32,232 bases of DNA, taken from positions 1 to 32,232 of the forward strand of contig CALWXY010000062.1 of assembly GCA_944385595.1 (NCBI GenBank), in the 5' to 3' direction. Positions within the stretch are counted from its first letter, which is position 1. Each line of letters opens with the position of its first letter. A program made the position numbers and the translations under genes. Shown here in pieces: positions 6,247 through 14,211 of the stretch. This stretch comes from an uncultured Oscillospiraceae bacterium. Its GTDB lineage: Bacteria > Bacillota > Clostridia > Oscillospirales > Oscillospiraceae. Under the pieces are notes generated by a model. It searched no databases. It had not been told where the DNA came from and saw nothing but the letters and a program-made list of their open reading frames with translations.

Positions 6247-7272
6247 CTATACCGTTATTCTCGCCGCGAGATAGATGTGGTTCAGCCCGTGGGCGACGGT
6301 GAAGCCGAAGCCCACCTCGCAGACTGTCGGGTCGTCTGCCGCCGGCTCGACGGTGACGTCGCCGTAGGAGTCGATGATCTCGCGCGTCACGCGGTCCTGC
6401 AGCTCGATGACCACCTGGGTGCGTATCGCGCCGCGCGTCTGCGCCGTGTTTTTCGCCCTGGAGAAGCGGCGGCGCAGCGAGTCGCGTATGGCGGGTATGA
6501 CCTCGTCGATTATCCGCACGGTGGTGACCTCGCGCCAGGTCGTGTCCTCGACGCCGCCGGTGGTCGTGCGGGTGGTGACGGCGCGGAGCACCGCGGGGGT
6601 GCCGGCCTGATTCTCGATGAGCGTCACGCCGCCGCGCACGAGGGTGTTCACGTCGTCGTCGGAGTAGCGCAGAGAGCAGCCTATGCCGGTGAGGGTCGCG
6701 CCGTTTATGGGCAGAGCCGGGTCGCTTGTCGCGGCAATGACGCCGGTGAGCGCGGCGGCGTAGCTGCCCTTGGCCTCGGCGGCCTCGGCGGCGACGAGCA
6801 CCATGCGCTCGCAGTTGAGCGCCTTTGCCGCCGAGACGAGCGCGGCGGTCTCGCCCGCGCTCTCCGCGACGCCGATGCGGTAGCGGCAGGTCTCGGAGGC
6901 GGCGAGTATGGCCTCCATCATGGCGGAGTGCACGTTGGCCTCGCGGCTGTCGCAGAACATGACGCCTATGCTCTCCGCCTCGCACAGCTCGGCGAAGGCG
7001 GCGGCGTAGTCGGCGGCGTCGGCGTCCTCGCCGACGGCGCGCGCCACCACCGCGCCCGCGCCGCAGCGCAGGGCGACGGCGCACATATCGCTGAGCGAGC
7101 CCTCGCCGAACTGCTCGAGCGCCTGGGCGCTGCTGGTGATCCTCACGCAGCCGAGCTCTGTGCCTTTGGCGCTTTTTGCGGCGCAGCCGGCGTCGCCGCC
7201 GGTGGTCGAGCCGCGCACCGAGCTTGTGACCTCGTAGCTCGAGTACACTCCGGGTCTCTCGTTAAGTGCCAT
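6247..7272 (-). CDS. Contractile tail sheath protein
   Basis: The 341-residue protein starts MALNERPGVYSSYE, a typical sheath N-terminus. It ends with the conserved sheath C-terminal domain: an arginine-rich helix, DRVTREIIDSYGDVTV, and a final beta strand (LNHIYLAARITV) that interlocks neighbouring subunits. The middle is a reduced Rossmann-like region. It is shorter than PBSX XkdK-type sheaths, which usually exceed 400 residues, so a variable outer domain is probably missing. The ATG overlaps the end of the upstream completion gene. A sheath means the particle is contractile. Confidence 0.85.
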   Translation of the reverse strand: MALNERPGVYSSYEVTSSVRGSTTGGDAGCAAKSAKGTELGCVRITSSAQALEQFGEGSLSDMCAVALRCGAGAVVARAVGEDADAADYAAAFAELCEAESIGVMFCDSREANVHSAMMEAILAASETCRYRIGVAESAGETAALVSAAKALNCERMVLVAAEAAEAKGSYAAALTGVIAATSDPALPINGATLTGIGCSLRYSDDDVNTLVRGGVTLIENQAGTPAVLRAVTTRTTTGGVEDTTWREVTTVRIIDEVIPAIRDSLRRRFSRAKNTAQTRGAIRTQVVIELQDRVTREIIDSYGDVTVEPAADDPTVCEVGFGFTVAHGLNHIYLAARITV

Positions 7273-7738
7273 GCAGTATCATTCCTTTCACAGTAAATCC
7301 CGTAAATTCGGTCTCGCCGCCCGGCTCGCGCACCAGCCAGAACTGTGCGCCCAGCTCGCAGCGGCAGCGCATACGGCAGAGCTTCGTGTCGAACTCGGCG
7401 GCCCCAATGCCGAGCTCGCCCGGCCCGAAGCCGCCGGACAGCTCGCCGACGGCGAGTATCAAATCGTCCACCGCCGCCGACAGCCCCGCCGAGCCCTCCG
7501 CCGCGGCGGAGTAGACGTCCAGCGCGAACACGGCGCGGCAGCTGAGACCGAACTGCTCGCCGCTCCCGCTCATGCCCATGTAGTCGCCGAAGCCGCCGGG
7601 GGCGACAGTGGCCTTCTTGAGGCAGACGGCCACGGCGGAGCCGTCCGGCTCCGGCGTCTCGCCGGGGAAGGCGCGCACGGCGTGAACGCCGTGCTCAGCC
7701 AGCTCATCCACGAGAGTTTTGGTCATCGCGTCAAGCAT
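7262..7738 (-). CDS. Tail completion / terminator-like protein
   Basis: The 158-residue protein lies between the head-tail joining genes and the sheath, where tail terminator or completion proteins (XkdJ/gpR-type) are encoded. It begins MLDAMTKTLVDELAEHG and contains strand-like stretches AVAVCLKKATV and CRAVFALDVYSA. The C-terminus TGFTVKGMILHGT overlaps the sheath start. I chose ATG 7738, six bases after GGGGAGGG; ATG 7744 is the alternative. Function is inferred from position. Confidence 0.55.
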   Translation of the reverse strand: MLDAMTKTLVDELAEHGVHAVRAFPGETPEPDGSAVAVCLKKATVAPGGFGDYMGMSGSGEQFGLSCRAVFALDVYSAAAEGSAGLSAAVDDLILAVGELSGGFGPGELGIGAAEFDTKLCRMRCRCELGAQFWLVREPGGETEFTGFTVKGMILHGT

Positions 7739-8054
7739 TTTCATCCCTCCCCACGCACCTCAGGAGGCACTCGATGTGGTCGAGTCCTCCGCCTGTCATC
7801 AGCTCGCGCCGCACAAGTGCGAAGCGGCGCGAGCCGTCGGTAATGCGCTGTACCTTCTCAGCCTCGCCTATGGCCTCCGCGGAGGCGACGAGCAGATAAC
7901 GCCCGCCGCCTCTGCCGCCCTCCGTCGGAGAGACAAGCGCCTCGCTCGTGAGATCCAGAGGCTGAATGAAGCCGCGCTCGACCCGCCCGGAGGGGCTGAG
8001 GTCGCTGAACACGGTGAATTTCCCGGCAAAGCGCTCTATAAGCTCAAAGTTCAG
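7731..8054 (-). CDS. Head closure-like protein, apparent CTG start
   Basis: This reading frame encodes about 107 residues, NFELIERFAGKFTVFSDLSP through ECLLRCVGRDENA. No ATG, GTG or TTG fits: upstream in-frame sequence belongs to the antisense-like shadow of the connector gene. A CTG at 8052-8054 overlaps the upstream TGA as CTGA, exactly like the ATGA overlaps elsewhere in the operon, and follows GGGGGGTGAGGGG. Its position suggests a head-closure or stopper protein, and no motif confirms that. It overlaps the completion gene. Confidence 0.5.
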   Translation of the reverse strand: MNFELIERFAGKFTVFSDLSPSGRVERGFIQPLDLTSEALVSPTEGGRGGGRYLLVASAEAIGEAEKVQRITDGSRRFALVRRELMTGGGLDHIECLLRCVGRDENA

Positions 8055-8413
8055 CCCCTCACCCCCCGGAAGTCGAAGCCGCGCTCGGTGAGCTGGGAGG
8101 CGAGCATCTCCTCGGCGAGGGCGCGCAGCGAGTCGGAGAAGTCCCCGCCGCCTCGCGTGAGCGTCAGCTCGCCGACACGCACGGAGCTGAAGTCCCCGCC
8201 GCCGACGGCGGAGTACATGGACAGCGCGAGCACGCCCGCGGCGGTGACGAAGTCCTCCTTTATGTCCTCGACGCTCACGCCGCTTCTCAGGCGCGACTCG
8301 AGATTCGCCGCCGCGACGGCGCAGAGCGCCGAGAGGGTCTGGCGTCCGCTCTCGCTCAGCTCGCCGCCGAGAAACAGCTCGGCTCTGTCGAGCACCTCGC
8401 CCTGCAGCTCCAT
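8051..8413 (-). CDS. Head-tail connector-like protein
   Basis: The 120-residue mostly helical protein follows the major capsid gene and resembles gp6/DUF-type head-tail connector (adaptor) proteins. It has an N-terminal ELQGEVLDRAELFLGGELSE, a central helix with VEDIKEDFVTAAGVLALSMYSA, and a C-terminal helix. ATG 8413 overlaps the capsid stop (TGATG); a GTG three bases upstream is equally possible. It would form the ring beneath the portal. The functional assignment rests on size, helicity and position. Confidence 0.6.
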   Translation of the reverse strand: MELQGEVLDRAELFLGGELSESGRQTLSALCAVAAANLESRLRSGVSVEDIKEDFVTAAGVLALSMYSAVGGGDFSSVRVGELTLTRGGGDFSDSLRALAEEMLASQLTERGFDFRGVRG

Positions 8414-9420
8414 CACGCGTTCTCCAGGACGAGGGCGGCCTCGGTGTAGATTTTGGCAAAGCCCGCGGTGCTGGTGATGGCGGCGCGCTCGAGCTGGCGG
8501 TCGATGAGCCTGTCGTACTCGACGCTCACGTCGCCGGAGCGCACCATCTCGAGGGCGTAGCCCTTGTCGAGGCCGATAATCTGGCCCTCGGGAACGCAGG
8601 CGCTGCGGATAATCTTGGCGCCAAGGGGCGAGCCTATGTCGCCGCTGCCGGCGAAGTTCAGCCCGGCGACAGGGTTGCGCAGCTCCTCGATTTTGAGCAG
8701 CTGGAGCATCATGTCGGGGGACACGAGCATGGTGTTGAGGGTGTAGGGCTCGAACTTGCCCCAGAAATCGACGAGCGTGTCGTAGCTGAGAGCGCTGCCG
8801 CTCACGACCTCGGCTGCGTTGTCGTTGCCGTCGCCGTTTATGAGGACGTCGATGGCGTCGGCGAGGTGCATCTTGGCGATGTGGTTGCCGATCTGGCGCA
8901 GCATGACGGAAAAGAGCTCAAGGCGCTGGAAGCGTATGGCCTCGTAGGAGGCGACGAGCATTCTGCCGCGCTTGTGCAGGGGGATGAGCTTGTCCTGGGC
9001 GCGGATCTCGGTCTGGGGTATGGCCGCTCCCTCGGCGACGTGGGTGAGGCTCTTCTCGTCCTCGCTGGGCAGGGAGGCGACGGCGCGGTAGTCGAGACCC
9101 TCGATTTTGGTCGTGGTGGCGACTATGCCCGGCAGCACGTTGCTCTCCTCGATGCCCTGGCGGACGCTGCGGGAGACGTACTCGGGAAACAGTACGGCGC
9201 TCTCGGAGCTGTGGAAGAACTTCTCGACCTTGTCGCTGGACGCGCCGCGCACCTTTATGCCGAAGCGCTTGAGCTGGCGCTGATATGCGTCAAGACCCTC
9301 GAGCGCGGTGCCGCGGTACTCCTCGGAGGGGTCGAGCTCCTCCAGGATAGCGGAAAAGCCCTTGCCCGCGACGCTGTACATGCCCTTGTCGAGCTTAACT
9401 TCGTTGAATTTATAAGCCAT
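8413..9420 (-). CDS. Major capsid protein (HK97-fold)
   Basis: The 335-residue protein fits the HK97-type major capsid family of Firmicute phages by position, after protease-scaffold and decoration genes, and by pattern. A helical N-terminal arm (to about 75) is followed by the P-domain helix and a long A-domain. NTMLVSPDMMLQLLKIEELRNP and SPLGAKIIRSACVPEGQIIGLDKGYALEM (about 225-290) are typical. ATG 9420 is nine bases after AAGGAGG; an upstream ATG touches that site and is unlikely. The N-terminal arm may be removed by the neighbouring protease. Confidence 0.85.
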   Translation of the reverse strand: MAYKFNEVKLDKGMYSVAGKGFSAILEELDPSEEYRGTALEGLDAYQRQLKRFGIKVRGASSDKVEKFFHSSESAVLFPEYVSRSVRQGIEESNVLPGIVATTTKIEGLDYRAVASLPSEDEKSLTHVAEGAAIPQTEIRAQDKLIPLHKRGRMLVASYEAIRFQRLELFSVMLRQIGNHIAKMHLADAIDVLINGDGNDNAAEVVSGSALSYDTLVDFWGKFEPYTLNTMLVSPDMMLQLLKIEELRNPVAGLNFAGSGDIGSPLGAKIIRSACVPEGQIIGLDKGYALEMVRSGDVSVEYDRLIDRQLERAAITSTAGFAKIYTEAALVLENA

Positions 9421-9434
9421 GTGTTGCATCCTCC

Positions 9435-9773
9435 TTAAAGCATGATGGTGGCCGAGCCGGTCTGGACGTCGAGCACGAGGCGCTCTCTGCCGCTGGTGCC
9501 GCTGGTGATGCCGCCGTTTGCGTCGGCGTTCAGCTTGGCGTAGCCGGGGGTGAGGGTGCCGGAGCAGGCGGCGGTGACGCAGCCGGCGAGCTGCACGCAG
9601 GCGCAGCCGGCGCGGCAGCTGAGCACTATGCCGACGAAGTCCTCGCCGCTGGCGCAGGCGGTGACCTCGGCGGCGGCGCTGATTTTGACCGGGGTGCCCG
9701 GCGCGATATCGGCGCCGCTTGCGGTGCCGAAGGTCGCGGTGACGGAACCGATGCCATCAAAAGAATACTTCAT
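9435..9773 (-). CDS. Capsid decoration-like protein
   Basis: The 112-residue beta-rich protein lies between protease-scaffold and capsid genes. It has the small-domain pattern of head decoration (DUF2190-like) proteins: an early GSVTATFGT strand, a PGTPVKI turn, and glycine-rich C-terminal strands. It contains six cysteines, several close together (residues ~41-70), which is unusual for a capsid surface protein and might stabilise it. GGAGG precedes the ATG by eight bases. Confidence 0.6.
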   Translation of the reverse strand: MKYSFDGIGSVTATFGTASGADIAPGTPVKISAAAEVTACASGEDFVGIVLSCRAGCACVQLAGCVTAACSGTLTPGYAKLNADANGGITSGTSGRERLVLDVQTGSATIML

Positions 9774-9786
9774 TTATAAATTCCTC

Positions 9787-10701
9787 CTATATAATGTAGT
9801 CCTCTCCGTCGAAGCGGGTGTTTCTGTCGCGTCCGGGGAGCTGGCAGAGCGGCGGGAAGCGGCCGTCGAGCTTTTTCTCGAGGCTGAGCCTCAGCTCGCA
9901 CAGCTCCTCCGCGCCCATGCCCTCCGCCGCCTTGGCGACGGCGGGGGCCATCTGCTCATCCCAGAGCAGGCCGAGGCGCTTTACCTCCGCCCGCTCGCGC
10001 TCGAGCAGGCGCTCGCCCTCGGCGGCGAGCTTCTCAAGGCGCTCGAACTCGGCGCGAAACGCGCTGCCCGCCGCGGTCTGTACATAGCCGCGCAGGGATT
10101 TAAGCCCCGCACCCTTGAGCACGCCCGCCTCGCGCTGGGCGGGCACGGCGACGAAGCTCCACTCGTAGGCGTCGGTCGCGCCGGAGAGCACGGTGTGGCA
10201 GAGCTTGCCGTCGTAGCTCAGTCCCGGCACATGCGCGCAGGCGCTCTCGCCGCAGATGCTGCACCGGCGCTCGGACACCGAGCAGCCGACGCTCGTCTCC
10301 TTGACTATGCCCGCCTCGATGGCGGCGATGAAGTCGCCGGTGGCCTCGCTGCGGAGCATGTAGGCCCAGCCCTTGAGATAGCGGTAGACGTCCCCGGCGG
10401 AGTTTTTGCGCTCCGGCACGGCGACGACCTCGGTGCGGTAGATCCGCGCGAGCTGACCGCCCGCCGTCCACTGGTGGTCGAGTATGCCGCTCTTGCCGAC
10501 GAACATGGGCGCTAGCTCGTCGAGGCACTCGTCGGAAAAGCGCTCGAAGTCGCGGTCTACCTCGTTGTCGCAGAGCTTGACCTCAAAGACGTAGACCTCG
10601 TCGGCGCTGAGGGCGCGCTTTGCGAGGGCGTTAATCAGCTCCAGCTCGCGCGCCGCGGCCTCGCCGGCAACCGGAGCGCCGGCGGCCTTTGTGACATTCA
10701 T
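9787..10701 (-). CDS. Prohead protease fused to scaffold (XkdF-like)
   Basis: The 304-residue protein combines an HK97-type prohead serine protease with a C-terminal scaffold. Protease clues are VYVFEVKLCDNEVDRDFERF (~36-55), a His in GKSGILDHQW, and a Ser in KETSVGCSV. DAYEWSFVAVPAQREAGV is a hallmark of this Firmicute family. A CxxC...CxH cluster (CSICGESACAH) may bind zinc. Residues ~205-270 form a charged coiled coil consistent with scaffolding. Its ATG overlaps the portal stop by four bases. It should cleave scaffold and capsid arms during head maturation. Confidence 0.75.
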   Translation of the reverse strand: MNVTKAAGAPVAGEAAARELELINALAKRALSADEVYVFEVKLCDNEVDRDFERFSDECLDELAPMFVGKSGILDHQWTAGGQLARIYRTEVVAVPERKNSAGDVYRYLKGWAYMLRSEATGDFIAAIEAGIVKETSVGCSVSERRCSICGESACAHVPGLSYDGKLCHTVLSGATDAYEWSFVAVPAQREAGVLKGAGLKSLRGYVQTAAGSAFRAEFERLEKLAAEGERLLERERAEVKRLGLLWDEQMAPAVAKAAEGMGAEELCELRLSLEKKLDGRFPPLCQLPGRDRNTRFDGEDYII

Positions 10702-11852
10702 ATGGAAGCCTCCTTTTCTCCGGCCTCAGCCAGATATTTTTTAGCCTGGGCGGCATACAGCTCCGCCCTTGCGAGCTCGACCTTGTCCTGCAGGTTCACA
10801 GACTCCCACACCGGCTCAAACGAGCAGGCGTAGCCGTGCATCCTCAGCCAGAGCGAGCATATCCGCCTCACGACGGGGTCGAGACTGCGCCGGTGGGCGC
10901 TGATCTCGCTGGTCATGAGGTCGGCCTGCTGCGAGGACATGCGCTCGGTGGAGCTCCAGTTCAGCCCCAGCATGAAGGGCGGAATGCCCGTGCGGGCGAT
11001 GAGCTGCTCGAGTATCTGCCTCACAGGCACCTCGCTGTCGAGCACCTGGTTGTCCGCGCCGATGACGCGTATGTCCACGTCGCCGACGGCGACGAAGTCG
11101 CGCACGGCGCCGGAGCGCGTCTCCTGCATGGCGCTGCTCCACTCGCGAGCCACCGCCTCCGCCCGCTCGGCGGCCCCGCCGCGCTCCGACAGCTCGCCCG
11201 ACGGACGGCAGACCACCGCGTAGCGCAGGTTGCCGCAGCGCTCCCAGTTGACGCCGATGGAGGTGAAGATCTTCATCAGAATGTCGGTCAGGAAGGGCAT
11301 GCTCCGCAGCATGGAGGAGCCGTAGGGGCTGTCGGGGTCGGGGTTGAACGGCGTGAACAGCAGCAGATCCTGATACGGCAGCGGGCGCGGGTCGAGCGAG
11401 TCGTTGAGGCAGATGGCGAAGTCCAGCGGGCTGCGCCCCTCGCGCACGCACACGTCGGCGACGTTGCCGCAGATGAGGGCGGCGATGTCGCGGTTTCCGG
11501 CGGTGACTATCTCGCCGACGGCGCGTCCGCTCGTGATCATCGAGTCGAGATAGGCGTCGAGAAACGAGCCTATGCCGCGCCCGCCGCGCCCGGTGTCGAC
11601 GGTGCGGAGGAACTCGTTCAGCTCGCGCTCGGCGCGCGCGTCGGAGCACTTCGCGGTGACGCCGCCGGTGAGGCGCACGAGCTTTTGTATGGCGGCGTCG
11701 ACCACCGGCACGCCCTCGCGTATGGCGCGGTAGAGGCGGGTGTCGCCCCCGCCGAGCGGCACATAGCCGTCGAGGGTGGTGAAAGGATGCCTCGCGCCGG
11801 CTCTCAGCTGCGCCCTCGCGGCGGTGTCCTTTCCTTTTTGAAACAATCTCAT
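10698..11852 (-). CDS. Phage portal protein
   Basis: The 384-residue protein is a portal (HK97/SPP1-like Firmicute type), the dodecameric ring through which DNA enters. Signs are VPVVDAAIQKLVRLTGG near residue 55, LLLFTPFNPDPDSPYGSSMLRSMPFL around 165-190, and the wing/clip region ARTGIPPFMLGLNW. I chose ATG 11852, whose ATGA overlaps the terminase stop; the ATG at 11873 lies on the ribosome site itself. Length is short but complete. Confidence 0.85.
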   Translation of the reverse strand: MRLFQKGKDTAARAQLRAGARHPFTTLDGYVPLGGGDTRLYRAIREGVPVVDAAIQKLVRLTGGVTAKCSDARAERELNEFLRTVDTGRGGRGIGSFLDAYLDSMITSGRAVGEIVTAGNRDIAALICGNVADVCVREGRSPLDFAICLNDSLDPRPLPYQDLLLFTPFNPDPDSPYGSSMLRSMPFLTDILMKIFTSIGVNWERCGNLRYAVVCRPSGELSERGGAAERAEAVAREWSSAMQETRSGAVRDFVAVGDVDIRVIGADNQVLDSEVPVRQILEQLIARTGIPPFMLGLNWSSTERMSSQQADLMTSEISAHRRSLDPVVRRICSLWLRMHGYACSFEPVWESVNLQDKVELARAELYAAQAKKYLAEAGEKEASI

Positions 11853-13132
11853 TTTTCCATCAAACTCCTCCATCCCGTGTTATTTGAGGGTGAGCGGCTC
11901 ACCGAGCATACGGCGAGCGAGGCGGGTTTCGCGGCGGCGAAGCTGGCGGCGAAGTAGCGCATGTCGTCCATGGCGTGATCGTTCTGCTTGAGCGGCCTGT
12001 CCGCGCCGCCCGGCTCCCAGCAGTAGAGAGACAGCTCGCGCAGGGTGTCGGCGCAGTTTCGGCAGATGACGAGCCTGCCCGTGCGGAGCAGCTCGGCGGT
12101 GAGGCGAATGCCGCTCAGCACGTCGTTTTTCGCCTTCATCACGGGCAGCCCGGCGCGCGAGAGCGCCTCCATGAAGCTAGCCGCCGACGGGTCGACGATG
12201 ACGGCCTCCACCTTCCGGTGCGCGATGAGGCGGATGAGCTCCGAGACGTACTCGCCGTCGGTCATCTGCCTGCCCTCGCGGCGCGAGTCGAAGTAGAACT
12301 CGTCGATGCGGTACCACACTCCGCCCTTCTCCGCCCAGAGGCCGAAGGAGGCGGGGTTCACCGTGCCGTAGTCGCATGAGACGGCATAGCGCTCGAACGG
12401 CCCGTCCGGCACATCCGCCGCCATGGACTCGTCGAAGAAGTCGTACACCCTGCCCTCGGCCTGCACCCACTCGCCCAGCACGAATCGCCTGTAAAACGCC
12501 CCGGAGTACATGCGCGAATACCGCTCGAGCATACGCTTCGAGAGCGTCGGGTTGTCGCTCATCTTGAAGCGTATGTAGAGGGCGCGCCGCTCGCGGGCCT
12601 TGAGTATCCACTCGCGGTAGAACCAGTGCGAGGGCGACTCGGGGTTGCAGTTGAACCAGAGCTTTGCCCCTTCGACGGAGCAGCGGGCAATCGCCTGCTC
12701 GACGAAGCTGCGCGGCATGAGCGCCACCTCGTCGAGCAGAACTCCGGCCAGCGTCACGCCCTGGATGAGCGCGCGCGAGCTCTCGTCGCGCCCGCCGAAG
12801 AGGTAAAAGGTGTTGCGTCTGCCGCCGAACTCGACGACCACGCGGTTTTTCGAGACCTTGTCGCAGCAGGCGAAGCCGAGCGAGCGCAGCGAGGGCAGCA
12901 GCTCGTCGAGCAGGTTGCGCCTGAGCGAGACTATGGTCTTGCCGCAGAGGCCGAAGCGCTCGCCGTCAAAGCAGCGCATCGCCCAGATGATGAACGACAG
13001 CCCCATACACATGGTCTTGCCGCTGCGCACCGCTCCGTCGCAGATGATGGCGTCGAGCGAGGCGTAGGGCGAGGAGGGGCTGTGCCAGGTGAGCACCTTG
13101 AGCTGCTTCGGCGAGAAGCGCTCAATCCGCAT
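11849..13132 (-). CDS. Large terminase subunit (PBSX XtmB-like)
   Basis: The 427-residue protein is the DNA-packaging motor and headful or site-specific nuclease. Walker A is GAVRSGKT (33-40) and Walker B is GVLLDE (130-135). A likely coupling motif is NCNPESPSHW (161-170). The RNase H-like nuclease aspartates are probably D254 in SCDYGT, D314 in VIVDPSA and D389/D390 in HAMDDMRYF. All look intact, so packaging should be possible. It overlaps the small subunit by 11 bases and the portal by 4. The PBSX-type family is common in defective phages and gene transfer agents, but also in complete phages. Confidence 0.92.
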   Translation of the reverse strand: MRIERFSPKQLKVLTWHSPSSPYASLDAIICDGAVRSGKTMCMGLSFIIWAMRCFDGERFGLCGKTIVSLRRNLLDELLPSLRSLGFACCDKVSKNRVVVEFGGRRNTFYLFGGRDESSRALIQGVTLAGVLLDEVALMPRSFVEQAIARCSVEGAKLWFNCNPESPSHWFYREWILKARERRALYIRFKMSDNPTLSKRMLERYSRMYSGAFYRRFVLGEWVQAEGRVYDFFDESMAADVPDGPFERYAVSCDYGTVNPASFGLWAEKGGVWYRIDEFYFDSRREGRQMTDGEYVSELIRLIAHRKVEAVIVDPSAASFMEALSRAGLPVMKAKNDVLSGIRLTAELLRTGRLVICRNCADTLRELSLYCWEPGGADRPLKQNDHAMDDMRYFAASFAAAKPASLAVCSVSRSPSNNTGWRSLMEK

Positions 13133-13445
13133 CTCCGCCTCCGAGCGCCGCGGCTGCGCTGTCGAGCGCCGTGACGAAGCTCTCCGCCGGGTTGGACTCG
13201 GCGTCGAGCATCCCCGCCAGCAGCTTTAGCAGCTCCAGCCGGTTGGTCAGCCTAATCTCAACGGCGCCGCTCGGCGAGCGCTTCAGCTCGGAGATGTGGC
13301 GCAGATCCAGCTCGTCAATGCCGCTCAGCTCCTCCGGCTCGAGATAGAGGAGCTTCACGGCGTCGTTGCAGCCGCCGAGTGCGAGCTGGGCGAGCGCCGA
13401 GACCAGGTCGGCCTTTTTGATTTTCTTCTTCAAACCATCGATCAC
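13122..13445 (-). CDS. Small terminase subunit-like protein
   Basis: The 107-residue protein resembles Firmicute small terminase or packaging proteins: a basic N-terminus (LKKKIKKADLVSALAQLALG), an ELDLRHISELKRS segment, and a helical VEIRLTNRLELLKLLAGM region. It is the first gene of the operon. The frame's GTG is at 13445, with GGGGTGA three bases upstream. A TTG at 13433 is eight bases after GAGGTG and is a plausible alternative start. It would recognise packaging sites. No clear HTH is visible. Confidence 0.6.
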   Translation of the reverse strand: MIDGLKKKIKKADLVSALAQLALGGCNDAVKLLYLEPEELSGIDELDLRHISELKRSPSGAVEIRLTNRLELLKLLAGMLDAESNPAESFVTALDSAAAALGGGDAD

Positions 13446-13476
13446 CTCTCACCCCTGCGCCCAGCACCGGCATTTT

Positions 13477-13494
13477 TTGCACCGTCATGTGCAA
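13477..13494. promoter_or_regulatory. Palindrome TTGCAC-N6-GTGCAA, operator candidate
   Basis: Perfect six-base arms (13477-13482 and 13489-13494) flank six bases between the TetR gene and the phage operon. Size and spacing are compatible with a TetR-family operator, or a leader hairpin for the terminase mRNA. Direct evidence is only the symmetry and position. Confidence 0.4.
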
Positions 13495-13512
13495 AGCGCG
13501 GAAAAATTTTTT

Positions 13513-13529
13513 CTTTTTCGGCGAAAAAG
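13513..13529. promoter_or_regulatory. 17-base palindrome CTTTTTCG-G-CGAAAAAG
   Basis: A perfect 17-base palindrome with an odd central base lies in the TetR/terminase intergenic region, 17 bases before the TetR -35 box. TetR-type regulators commonly bind 15-20 base palindromes beside their own promoter, so it is the better candidate of the two palindromes here for autoregulation. Binding is inferred. Confidence 0.4.
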
Positions 13530-13545
13530 CGCCCCCGCGCCGCTC

Positions 13546-13574
13546 TGGACAGAGGAAAACGGCTGTGCTAAACT
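13546..13574 (+). promoter_or_regulatory. Promoter of the TetR-family gene
   Basis: TGGACA (13546-13551), a 17-base spacer and TAAACT (13569-13574) precede the gene by 29 bases, leaving a short leader with GGAGG at 13593-13597. I found no equally good minus-strand promoter for the terminase operon in this interval. Confidence 0.5.
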
Positions 13575-13603
13575 GTTCTTGATTGCAAAAACGGAGGTCA
13601 GCC

Positions 13604-14149
13604 ATGCAGGCCAACACAAAACAGCTCATAGCGGATAAATTCAGCGCGATGGCGCGCCAGCGCAGCGTAGACCGCATAACGGTCAAGAATCTGGTCGAGG
13701 CCTGCGGCATCTCGCGCCAGACTTTCTATTACCATTTTCAGGATATAACCGACGTCATAGAGTGGTCGGTGCGCCGCGCGTCGGAGCGCACCCTGCGCGA
13801 GAGCGTCACGGCGGCGACGCCGCGCGAGGCGCTGGAGCGCTTCATCGCCAGCGCCTCGGAGCACGGCCCCCTGCTGATGCGGCTGCTCAGCTCGCAGCGC
13901 CGCGAGGAGGTCGAGCAGATTATGACCGATTCTGTGCGCGGCTACCTGCGCGAGCTGTTCCTCGTGAAAGCGCCGAAGCTCTCGGCGCGGACGAGCATGG
14001 GCGATATGGAGACGGCGCTCGACTTTCTCGCCTTCGGCATCACCGGCATACTGCTCAAAAACTGCCTCTCCGGCGAGGTCGACGCCCCGGCCCTGGCCGA
14101 CAGGCTCCTGCGCCTCATAACGGGCGAGATGTTCTCGCCGGAGAAATAG
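13604..14149 (+). CDS. TetR-family transcriptional regulator
   Basis: The 181-residue protein has a TetR-type HTH (about residues 5-55) with ITVKNLVEACGISRQTFYYHFQD, followed by a helical ligand or dimer domain of the DhaS/TetR_C kind. ATG 13604 is seven bases after GGAGG; the longer frame from 13583 has no ribosome site. It is divergent from the phage structural operon across about 160 bases containing two palindromes, and upstream of ftsH behind a terminator. It likely represses itself and possibly the divergent operon. The ligand cannot be predicted. Confidence 0.85.
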   Translation: MQANTKQLIADKFSAMARQRSVDRITVKNLVEACGISRQTFYYHFQDITDVIEWSVRRASERTLRESVTAATPREALERFIASASEHGPLLMRLLSSQRREEVEQIMTDSVRGYLRELFLVKAPKLSARTSMGDMETALDFLAFGITGILLKNCLSGEVDAPALADRLLRLITGEMFSPEK

Positions 14150-14151
14150 GA

Positions 14152-14183
14152 AAACCCCGAAGTGTTTTTACACTTCGGGGTTT
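14152..14183 (+). terminator. Terminator after the TetR gene
   Basis: Arms AAACCCCGAAGTG and CACTTCGGGGTTT pair perfectly around a TTTTTA loop three bases after the stop codon. It separates the regulator's transcript from ftsH. Confidence 0.8.
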
Positions 14184-14211
14184 CTGTCTATACACTGGGG
14201 CGAGGCTGGCA

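Noticed and set aside
1..13603. Phage attachment-site repeats at the ends of the structural operon
   Set aside because: By eye no matching direct repeat longer than about 12 bases links the two edges; the left boundary may lie outside the window.
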